From NCBI GenBank assembly GCA_022605955.1, contig JAKCOZ010000005.1, positions 7,040,001-7,104,000 on the forward strand: a DNA stretch of 64,000 nucleotides, in the 5' to 3' direction. Positions 11,084-21,060 of the stretch are shown one piece after another. Position 1 is the stretch's first letter. The number at the start of each line of letters is the position of its first letter. Under the pieces are notes generated by a model, which was not told the origin of the DNA, did no database searches, and saw nothing but the letters and a program-made list of their open reading frames with translations. The stretch is from Rallus limicola. Its lineage: Eukaryota > Chordata > Aves > Gruiformes > Rallidae. The translations under genes were made by a program, and so were the position numbers.

Positions 11084-13564
11084 CCCATGACCCTCACTGT
11101 AGAGCCCTGTCTGTGCTTGTACTTCATACCCTGTAGGTGATCTGCAGGTATAGTGGCACAAGAAGAAATAATGGAAAACATTTTTTAGAAGTCTAGCAAA
11201 TCTCATCCACTTATATTAAAAAAGTGAACATAAATTTGTGCTGATGTAAACCGGAGGACACTCAAAGGCTTTTAATTCACACTTCAGCAACACAATTAAT
11301 TTTGTTGTCAAAGAGTGAAAAAGTGATATGAACCCAGCTAAAAAAAGGTTATAGTCAGAGCTGTTGCCTTCTGCTTATAATTAAATATTTAATTTACGGT
11401 AATTATCTAATGTTAATTAGAATATATTTGTCAGTTTTCTCTAGGATTCCATTTAGTACACAAAACTATCAGTCCAAAAAAATCTATTGCCATTCTATTA
11501 AGATAATACTTTGCCTCATATGTGATTAAAAATCATTCTCCTGGTATTAACTCCAATGTTCCTGAGTTTCTTTTTCCCACTCAACATGAATATGCAGAAT
11601 GAAAGCACAAGTAGTGCTGATTATTATTATTTACGGTACAGTTACCATAAGGCATCTTTATACTTGTGTGATAGAACAAAGAGATCTTCATTAGATCTCA
11701 ATAACAATGCACTGAAGAACCTGCACACAACAATCTATTTTAATTCGTTTTACAAGTTCAGACTATTTTTGACATATTGAAGATGTGTGAATGAATTTTG
11801 TCCCTCTGGTTGCTTAAACTATGCAAATATAACAACTGGCTAGAAGAATCAGTTAAGTGTAACTCTTCTCTTAATTATACGTATCCAGAATTTACTGTGT
11901 TCTAATTACAGGTAGAGGTTTGTACAGAAAATATAGGCCTTTAACATGGAAAATGTCAAACCCACAATTGTTCTTTCTGGAATGAATTTCAGAAGATCCA
12001 AGAATGACTACTGTCAGCTGGCTCTTACCTGATGTTATTGAGAAAACTAAAAGATCAAATATTTCTAGCCAACCAAAGTAAATTATATAGCAATTTGTCA
12101 TTTAGTGGCTCTATGAATGAGACATGAATTGTAGGCACCCCAAAACAGCTGTTTCAATTCATCTAAATTTAACAACAAAAGATGCAGGCTTTGGTTTACA
12201 CTAGGAGTTTTTTAGCTGGCATTTTATTGCAGTTACTTAGGAGTTTTTATTTCATTTTTATACAGATTTAGGCTTGTATAAAAATTATGAGTAGAAGAGT
12301 ATTATTTGTGCCTAACAAATTTAATTTATAATGGGCCAGAAAACTCATCAAAATGAAACTAGAACTGAATTGACCAGAGCCCAGGTCAATAAAATATTTC
12401 ACTTCAGTAAAATTTCTGTTATTACTCCACATAAATCTCTCCTTGAAATGTAAAGTTTGATGCACATGAATATCCAATATCTATCTATCAATCTCTTTCT
12501 GAAAAGCCTTATCTTAGATTTCACATCAAAGAGCTATAAAGTACCATTCTGTACTGATACAGAGCCACATAAAAAAAAATACTTCCTCACTGGAGCACAG
12601 CAACAGTACCAGAAAAAATGTACATATATGTGAAATGCATATTCTATTCTCATGCAGCCAGACGTGCTTGAAGGCCGCCATCAGAATTTCTTGTATATTT
12701 GAATGTCTTTTAGTAGAATGGAGGCAGCAAGGCAACATAATGCTTAAAGTTTACTCAGACTGTACATCTCCACATACTGGAGATTATATGATTTTGAATA
12801 AGGTACCTAGATATTCTCCATTATTTTATTACAGAAGACCTGAGAACTCTAGATAAGGCACTTCGTTGTCTAAGGAAAGTAACCAATTTTTACAATCAAC
12901 CACTCATTCTACAATTAGCTGTTGTGAATTCTGCTCATCGTTTTAAAAATTCCTCTAGAACATACTCATATTGACAATATACCTATGACATCAGTAAAAA
13001 TCATTCTGTTGACTTAAAATATAAAAACTCAGAAATTAATGTAATTGTTGAGGTTATTTTTGGTGTTGGTTCTTTGTCTTATCCTACTATTCTATGTTAA
13101 ATCTTTACCTACTCATTAACATTAGTATTAATGCAGGTGGTGGGGGTCAGGAATTCCATGCAATGTTTACCTGCAGACAAAAATGGATTTCTCACAAATG
13201 TTCTGCCAGTAGGTGAGTATAAGACAACAATGAGATAGAAAAGTGTTCTGTTAAAGTTTTCTTTTGGTAGTAAACATCTCTTCTGTAGACTGATGATGGT
13301 GGACATTGGGTTTTCCTAAGTCATCAACAAGGCAGAGAACATGAAAAGATGGTGTCATATTTCTAATAACCAGTACATCATCCTGGACCTGTCAACACCA
13401 TTCAGAGAGAAGGAATAATTAACTCCCCAATACCAAGGAGATCTTTGCAGTCCCAGAAAGCAGAACAGAAAAGAAAATGAGATTTTGCATTGTGCATACT
13501 TGACTATTTAAGAATGAATTGACATCAACAGCTCATTTTAGCCCAACTTGTGAATAGCTAAAAT
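11084..13564. other. Unique AT-rich DNA with a homeodomain-like patch
   Basis: No gene is seen. At about 11365-11430 there is a dense patch of TAATTA/AATTA cores, including a perfect 16-bp palindrome, AATTAAATATTTAATT, at 11379-11394. This could be regulatory or simply AT-rich sequence. An 18- or 36-nt exon-like stretch on the minus strand ends at a strong donor (CAG|GTAAGAGC) at about 12029, but it is too short to support. Confidence 0.6.
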
Positions 13565-14320
13565 TCATAGAATCAAGGAATGGTTTTGGTTGGAAGGGAC
13601 CTTGAAGACCATCTAGTTCCAATCCCCTGCCATGGGCAGGAACACCCTTCCCTAGACCAGGTTACCCAAAGCCCTAACTAACCTGGACTTGAACATGCAC
13701 AGCTTCTTTCTGGGAAACCTGTTCCAGTGGCACACAACTCTAGCAGTGAAGATTTTTTTTTTAATATTTAATCTAAAACTACTTTCTTTTAGTTTAAACC
13801 CATTACATCTTGTCCAATCACTACGCTCCCTGAAAAACAGTTGGTCTCCATCTTTCCAATGGGACCCCTTTATGTACGGATAGGTTGTTATAAGGGTCCC
13901 TACAGTCTTCTCTTCCCCAGGCTGAACAAGGCACACATAGCCTGTCTTCATAGGGGAAGTGCTCCAGCCTTCCATTGAGGCTGTCCTCTGGACTTGCTCC
14001 AACAGCTCAATGTCTATCTTGTACTGGGGACCCCAGAGCTGGATGCAGTACTCCACATAGGGTCTCACAAGGACTGAGTAGATGGGCAAAATCACCTCCC
14101 TCGACTTGCTGGTTACATTGGTTTTGATGCAGCCCAGGATTTGGTTGACCTTCTGGGCTGCAAGCACACATTGGCAGCTCTTATTGAGCTCCCAATCCAT
14201 TCTCTGACTAGCCTGTAGTTGTGCTTGGGGTGGCACCAATCCATATGCAGGACCTTGTACTTGGCCTCATTGAATTTCACACAGATTGCATGGGCCCACC
14301 TCTCAAGTCTGTCAAGGTTC
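13565..14320 (-). mobile_element. CR1 LINE, 5'-truncated 3' portion
   Basis: The copy runs right to left. Its 3' end is at 13565 (TCATAGAATCAAGGAATGG, the inverted CR1 terminus, followed by TTTTGGTTGGAAGGGACC). Further inverted CR1 ORF2 blocks follow, including CTTGTACTGGGGACCCCAGA, CAGCCCAGGATTTGGTTGAC and GGGCCCACCTCTCAAGTCTG. Homology fades near 14320. It belongs to a different CR1 subgroup from the copy at 10.3-11.1 kb, as judged by its 3' end and by its better-preserved ORF2 tail. Confidence 0.93.
13652..14239 (-). pseudogene. CR1 ORF2 C-terminal fragment (195 codons open)
   Basis: The translation contains the typical C-terminal end of CR1 ORF2, downstream of the reverse transcriptase core. 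Blocks seen in order are VLAAQKVNQILGCIKTNVTS (about residues 25-44), SREVILPIYSVLVRPYVEYC (about 46-65), IQLWGPQYKIDIELLEQVQR (about 66-85), NGFKLKESSFRLNIKKK (about 145-161), HWNRFPRKK and a terminal RALGNLV. Between about residues 85 and 125 the sequence departs from the family, which suggests a local rearrangement or compensating frameshifts. The endonuclease and catalytic RT motifs are absent, so it is an inactive remnant. The ATG is not a natural start; the frame simply remains open. Its length is notable for an old copy but needs no selection to explain it. Confidence 0.9.
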
Positions 14321-15264
14321 CTGATACTTGCCTGTTTTGACTGATATTTAGTTGGGAGAGAAGAGCTTAAGTAGTCTGAGGACACGACTAACTTCAGTAA
14401 CTTTACTTCCTCTCAGTATCTAATGATTATAAATATTTATAGAGCACAATAGGCTTAAACTTGAAAATGAGAAAATACAAAGAACTAGTGAGAACCTTGA
14501 TCCCAGTCCGTCACTTTCCCTTTATTTTCTTGATAATGTGTTTCTTTCAACAAAAAAAATTCACATAACTTTCCCTGTATTATATTGACACCATGCCAGG
14601 AATTGGTAAATCTCTACAGTACATCACCCAGCATCTATGGATGTTCACTGGGAGCTCATATGTGCTCTGAAGAGACCAACATACCACAGAAATACTATAT
14701 TCATGGGACAGGTAGCAGGCCACAGTCAGGGTGAGGGCTGTAAATGGACAGGTCGACTCCATACTTAATGTTTAGAAGTACCAAGCAGTCATAGCTCTCA
14801 TTCAAGTCAGACAGACATTTTTATTAAAAAATTAATGAGGCAAAAGATCAACTAATGTTGTAATTATCCCTCTCCTGTTTTCTCCATGTGTGTGTGTCTT
14901 AATGATTTAACAGCAGGGACAGCACAGGTGGTCACGGGGCAGGGGGGAAAGGGGTCACTGTGGCCATCACTCCAGAGAAATCAGAGCTGTGAGAGAAAGA
15001 AATGTGCGCTTAGGAAAAAAGAGAGACAATCTGGAAAGCCAGTGGGGCAACAGGGATATAAAGGCTCTTTCCAACTGAATTGGCAGAAAGTCAAGGCCTG
15101 TCAAAGCAATAACTGCAGTAAAACTGAAATTGTCAGGCACTGTTAGTCACTGCGTTCATATGCTAGTGCTACTGGAAGCATTTGAAGGAGGTGCCAACCA
15201 CTGATATTTAAAAATACAACCCCTGCTCTAACCACTCCCAGCCCACTCCAACTACAACTTTATT

Positions 15265-15281
15265 AAAAAAAAAAAAAAAAA
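15265..15281. repeat. Poly-A run (17 A)
   Basis: This is an uninterrupted run of 17 adenines after TTTATT. The upstream 350 bp have somewhat higher GC than their surroundings, so a retrocopy tail was considered. No source gene is recognised. Confidence 0.9.
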
Positions 15282-15618
15282 GAAGCAGGGTTAGGAAGTA
15301 AACTGCTCAGGTTCTCTTTGATGAAAGAGATGCAAAAGGATGCCACTCTGGCATGATTAGGTACATGTTGGAGACAGGGATACTGAAGAAAAACATCATT
15401 TAAAGGCTACACAGGAATATATCCTTTCTTTTATAGGTGGATATGTAAAACATTTTTTTAGATCATTCTTATTTTCTAGCTTTTCTAATAATGGATAATT
15501 TATTTCTAAGGTATAGTTTTCTTCCTAAACACCCCATGACCTCACAGATAAATATGCTTTTGAAGTACACATGGGAAAATTTTAAAAGTTTTGAGATGTC
15601 ACTGGAGCTGCCACTTAC

Positions 15619-15698
15619 CAAGGATCACATCCTACAACCTCTGCTCCCCTAGCATCACAAAACATGTGCTCTGTGCCGTTACTGAAATATTCAGCTGT
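15619..15698 (-). other. Candidate 80-nt exon (unverified)
   Basis: On the minus strand a pyrimidine-rich acceptor-like CATTTTCCCTACTTTATTAG precedes the stretch, and CCTTG|GTAAGTGG, a strong donor, follows it. One frame is open throughout, starting at the first base: TAEYFSNGTEHMFCDARG then AEVVGCDP. The phase would be 0 in and 2 out. No protein family is recognised and no linked exon is proven. Both splice signals are better than average, but decoys of this type are frequent. Confidence 0.15.
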
Positions 15699-18600
15699 CT
15701 AATAAAGTAGGGAAAATGATAATAACAAGAGAATGAGACATGTGACTTGAATATTATAGATAAGCACACTTTAGAATATTATAAATAAAATGCAGTGTCT
15801 TTGATCACACTACTATTAAAATTAAAATATAAAATTTATGTATTCTCAAACTTAATACTATGAAAGAATGTACATTTACCCACTCAGATAGTATGCTCTG
15901 GTCTGCAGATTTGCTCCTTCTCACAGAAGTTTCAAAGCATAATATAACAGGAAATCATCAACCATAGAGAGTACCACAAGAATGTGTTCTCAGCACAGAA
16001 CTATGTATAACTGTAGCAGTAATTTGGGAAAAAAAAAATTGAACCCTTGCTAAAAAATTTCATATGACACAAGATGTTGCAGAAAGTTAAGAACAGATCA
16101 ACTGTACTACACAGATCACTTGGGAAGTTAGATTCCTTCACTGTAGAGGTTAATACATACATTTAAATATAACACCTTATGTTTAGGAGCAAAGGATATA
16201 GATTATATAATCAAAGGAACTAATTCTGGAAATGACTTAGGAAACTGGGTAAACAAGATGAACCATGAAAAATACTAATTCAGATTTTTATGTACGATCA
16301 GGCGAATAACAAGTAAGATAAGGGAAATTACAGTATTCGTCACCACTATGTGAACAAATACTAGTACTGGCTTCCACACACAGAAAAACAAATAACAACA
16401 CACCAAAAAAAAAAAAGAGAGGGAGAAGATAATTTTTCAAAATGAAAAATACCCATACATAGAAAAACAGACTTTAAATTAGAGATTTAGGACATATGAT
16501 TTATTAAACTTCTTTACAGAAACATTATGAAATTTCTCAATTCTTGTCTTTTATATCTTAACTGTGAAAATACTTGAGGTAGTAACTAGTTCTTAAATCT
16601 GGTATGCAAAAATATTATTATTAATAATAATTTTAAAAATCAAGATTCATATGGCTCAGGTTAGAAAACTCAAGTATTGTCCTTGTCATTTTGAATCAAC
16701 CTCTCCACCTCTATCCTTTTTAAAGAAAATAGAAATGTAACTTTCTCATTTGCACTCCTTTGGATTATTATTAGGGATATGAATCAACCAAGGAACTTCT
16801 CAGTTAAGTTATGACAAGAAGAGGATATTTCAGGGAATGGCAGAAACATTGATGAATTTAAGTCATCAATTTTTTAATTAGGCATTGAACCGTGATGGTG
16901 CATGAATTATGATGATATGCATCTCATTTGGGGCTAGCTAGCCACAAATAAAAATGCAGGATAGAGTGCTTTTTGATAATGATGAAGTGTGAAAGATAAA
17001 CATTAGCACATGGTTTACTTACAGAATGATATTTCAAACAGCTGCAAAGAACAACAGTTTCTGCTGTGTATCACTCAGCACAATAAATTAAAAAAAAACC
17101 CAAACAAATCAGTGAGGAAAGGTATGAGAGATCATATAAATATTTATAAGTATGGAAGTGAGAGCTGCTTTTAGACAGTAAGTTTTCCAAAGAAATGGTT
17201 ACTAAAGCTGACACTTGTTCAGCCCATGTTACTGCCTTTTGGTAAAAAAGTAGGCTCCTTTACTCAACAAGACTTAAGAATATACTCAAAGGTGAGGCAA
17301 AATTTTCATGAACAGGAGCAATGAAAAACACACATACAGGAACTCAATGGCAGAAAGTCAAAAATACATAGAAAAATAGTCTTTTAAAGCTCATGTAAGG
17401 ATGTGTAAGGAGCCACTTAGACCTAAGTGGGCAGTCTGATCTGACCTTTTGATCTATAAAGTCAGTAAAACATTTGACTAGATATTTCTTCCCCCAAAAA
17501 AAACCTGACCCAGTTGTCCATATGAGTCAGAGATGCCAGTATCCTTTTCACAAGACCACTTCTCAATCTGTTATATTAAGCACTTTAAGCATTTGAGTAT
17601 ACTTCTTTAACAAATCACTCTGTATTTACATCCCGCTGTGTCTACTTGTGTTACCAAGCTGAGTGAACCTTAAAGCACAGAATTGTTAAGAAGTGACCTG
17701 ACATGGATTTAGGCATGCTTGTTAGCAGGGGAAAATAACACTCTTAAAAAAAAAAGCAAGGAAATTGGGAGAATCCCGGTACAAACCACCATCCTACAAG
17801 GCTTTTGGGAAATCACATACAAAGACCTTTAACTCCAGTCAGTGGATGGAAATCATCTTTTCTAAGATTGAAGGGGCATAAAGCAGATCCCGTGGTGTTC
17901 AGGTGCAAAACTGACAGAGAGAGGTCATGTGTCACCTGGAGGACATCAAAAATGTGAGGCCAGTGTCACAGGGCCTGCTAAATTATTCATGGGGAACAGG
18001 AAAAGTTTATGGAGATGGAATTAATGGGTGATTAACTAATGAGAAATCATATGTGTATGTAGCTTGGGCAGTCACTGAGCTGAAAATACTTGGAGGCTGT
18101 GAAAGTATCAGAAGAAGGAATCAGAGCCGTGCTTAGTCCTCCTGCAGCACCAGGGGCTATTTGTGACTGCTTCTTGCCATGCAGGCCAAGCCTATTGTTG
18201 AGGAGAGAGTGGGGACATCGCCATGGTGGACCTTTGGTTTCATCTAGTGAAGCTGTTATTGTGTTCTGACCCCTGTGGCTCTAGTCTGTTGCTGTCACCA
18301 CTCTGAAGTTTTTTTGCTACTGTGTTACCCAATGGGTCTTCTAGATGCTGAATAGTTTTTCATCAAACATTGCTAAATTTGATTTTTTCAGTAGAAATAA
18401 TGTGATGAAATATGCATATTTTGCAAGTAAATAGGTGGGGGTTTTTCATGGCAGCTTCAGCACACACATGATAGCACAAGTAATACATGGACAAAAATAT
18501 AAACACAGGAAGTTCTCCAAAAAGTATGTATCAAAACGTCAGCCAACCCTATTTGGGATGTGGAAAACAAGGCAGAATGCTTTTTATTTAGATATCTTGC

Positions 18601-19079
18601 ACATAATTTTCCATGCTTTATTCTAAAACTATCTCTCGGAAAAGATGGAACTAAACTTTCCTTTCACTTAGGGATTGCATACACATGAATGAGAGCAGAA
18701 CTCCTATCCTTTATTCTTTTTAGATGGATCTGCCCAGTGTCCAATGTTAATGCTTAGTACAGACATCAGATAGTCAGCAATGTTGCAATATGGCATGTTT
18801 CAAAATAAATATGCATTTTGAATTTAAAAGCACAGAAAAAACTGCAGTTTCTGTTGATGGATGGGATACCTTATCTAACAGCATCTGTGAAAGTGAAGAC
18901 CATCCAACCACTCTGCTCTCTCCTTGTGGAATATATACTTTACCTTGTTTTTCCACAGGTAAAATGCAAAAAATTGCCCTCTATAATTAAATAGATATAT
19001 TCTCTGATTTCAGAATCCTTTAAAAAGTCAATGCCATTTGAAAAAATCATGTAACCGAGAATAAGAAAATAAAAGCAGC

Positions 19080-19760
19080 TGGCTATGCTACCACACAGGT
19101 TTTTTTCTTGGACAACCATTAACTAAATTAATTACCTTGCTGCTGAGTTAATTAGGTAATATTAGTACATAAATACTCCAATTAATTATCTTAAGCTAAT
19201 AAAAAGACAACTGCTGTCAAACATGTTTGACAGAACCGTATATGCTGAATGCAAATTTTCCCATTTGCTTCCCAATCCAATTTTAATTAAAACATTATAA
19301 ATATAAGTTGTTCTCATAAAAGAGTATTATAGCATCACAAGCTAATCACTCCAGAAAAATAAATGGAGAGACAATAATCCCTTGCATAATTATACCGCCA
19401 GTTAGAAAGAATGACTTTAATAAATAGCCCATCAATTTTAGACTTTTAAAGCAAAATGTTCACCAACAAAATGAACAAACTGCAGCCCAATTGCCTGAAA
19501 ATGGCCCCAAAAAGATATGAAGAAAATACATTTTTTCACTGGCCTTCTAATTTTATTGCTGCCATCTCCTTCTGGGCTCCTTGAGACTATTTAGTATTTT
19601 GCTATATTGTTTCAAAAGCAAAGACTCAATTTTTATAAGCATCAATCATAAATTAATAAATAATAACAACAACGCAATAAATCATTAAAACAATAAATAC
19701 ATTATTAAATAAGATAGAAACAAATAGATAATTAATAAAAATAATAAATTAAGGACATAT
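19080..19760. promoter_or_regulatory. Putative conserved non-coding element, homeodomain-rich
   Basis: This patch is unusually dense in transcription factor-like cores. It has repeated TTAATTA/AATTAATTA homeodomain cores at about 19125-19195, an inverted pair ATTACCT (19131-19137) and AGGTAAT (19154-19160), a perfect 20-bp palindrome with TGTCA/TGACA arms at 19214-19233, and a consensus POU octamer ATGCAAAT at 19249-19256 followed by an inverted partial copy, ATTTGC, at 19263-19268. It ends in an AATAAA/AATAAT-rich simple stretch (about 19650-19760). Such composition is typical of vertebrate developmental enhancers in gene deserts, but conservation cannot be seen from one sequence. The enhancer role and borders are inference. 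Confidence 0.3.
19214..19233. repeat. Perfect 20-bp palindrome
   Basis: Each half is CTGTCAAACA and its exact complement, with no spacer. It contains inverted TGACAG/CTGTCA cores, the motif bound by TALE homeodomain proteins such as MEIS, PREP and TGIF. Its centre, AAACATGTTT, fits the p53-family half-site pattern RRRCWWGYYY. Binding is not shown. Confidence 0.95.
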
Positions 19761-20950
19761 TTCTACTTATAAGAGAAAAATCAACAGGTTTAGGCCAATA
19801 CTAGTCAGTATGTAGGACTAAATATATCAATTAGAAGATTATAAAATGGATAAAAGCAGATGACAAAAGCTTGATAAAAGCTCATCAAGTGGGGTTTAAT
19901 ACTTTGTGGTTTTCCAGTGCTTTTGGAAAGAGATTTTTTTGACAGTTAAATTCACAGGATATTAACAACTCTTCTCTCTTTTAGGAAAATATTTTGAAAG
20001 TTTGCAAATAAAAATAAGCAGGATACTTTTAATTTTATTAAGATCCCATGTGGATGCACCCACCATTTAAAGAATTACAGTGAAGAAAAAAAACACTGAA
20101 TTAACAAAAAATATTACATGAACTGATGAAAATAGGCCTACTAAAAAATATGTTCAAAGTAATATTTAGAACTTCCTGTCATTTCTGCTAGCACCAGGAA
20201 AATTTTAATCACATTCAGCAAGCTTGTTTTCAGGATTTTAATCAATTTTCCTTTAATTTCATTATCTATATGAGCAAACTATTTGTATTTTTTGTAAATT
20301 AAAACAATTGCAATACTTCATTTTAGCCTTTTGAAAGAACAAAACATAATCCTTCTTGACCTTGTGTTCCTTATTTATGCCCCCATCTCATCAAGTGTTA
20401 TTTTTGTGTTTCAAGAAGTTTAAGTCTATCTAAAAGGCCAGACACATTCTCTGGTTGCCACTGCTATCAATAAAAATAGGATTTAATTTTTTGCCCGTAT
20501 CGCTGTACATTTCAACTTGTGACCTAATCCTGCATTTCTCATACAATCAAATCTTTAGAGAATTAACGCTGAACTATGCAAATCTAGGACACCTGTACAC
20601 AAATTCCTAAATCTCAGACTCCTCTTTGGGTCTAAGTTTGGCCTGAAAGTTTTATTCAGCTCTAAACATGCGGCCTGTGAGCTGGTTGCAGTGCATCCCT
20701 TCTTATCAGATCCCCAATTCCTAGTTTGTAACCTTATCATAAGCCCATCTTTGTGTGCATTTTAAGCAAGAATATTCTTTGCGCATCAAAAATCTGAGGT
20801 TGAGCGCATATGCCTTTATGCCGTGCTATCTTCTGTAGCAGAGGGTTAAGGCAGACTACTGATGATGGCAATACCTTTAACCAAGACAGAAAGATTTAAC
20901 TGTAAAATATCACACTAGTCTATTAGCACACCAAAAATGATAAACAAGGG

Positions 20951-21060
20951 AATAAAACCCAATAAACAAACAATACCCCTCCCCCAATAACACAACTCAA
21001 AAAACCCCCACCAAACCCCAAAACCAAAAAACCCAAGCATACCAAAACCAATTAAAAATA
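20951..21060. repeat. A/C-rich, nearly G-free low-complexity tract
   Basis: Over about 110 bases the plus strand is almost entirely A and C, with a few T and a single G near 21036. Clusters such as CCCCTCCCCC and AACCCCAAAACC are seen. It has strong strand asymmetry but no fixed repeat unit. Confidence 0.85.

Larger units (their letters stand above)
14321..19079. other. Unique AT-rich non-coding DNA
   Basis: No gene or mobile element is recognised. It contains a 17-base poly-A run at 15265-15281, a minus-strand exon-like stretch at 15619-15698 (listed separately), and scattered A-rich runs, for example near 16408-16422. Frames here are 60-86 codons with no recognisable domain. Confidence 0.65.

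Noticed and set aside
14886..15281. Processed pseudogene ending in the 17-A run
   Set aside because: The upstream sequence matches no gene I recognise, and no target-site duplication is seen.
20951..21060. Mitochondrial insertion (C- and A-rich like an L-strand sequence)
   Set aside because: No mitochondrial gene or control-region block is recognised. Low-complexity A/C sequence is enough.
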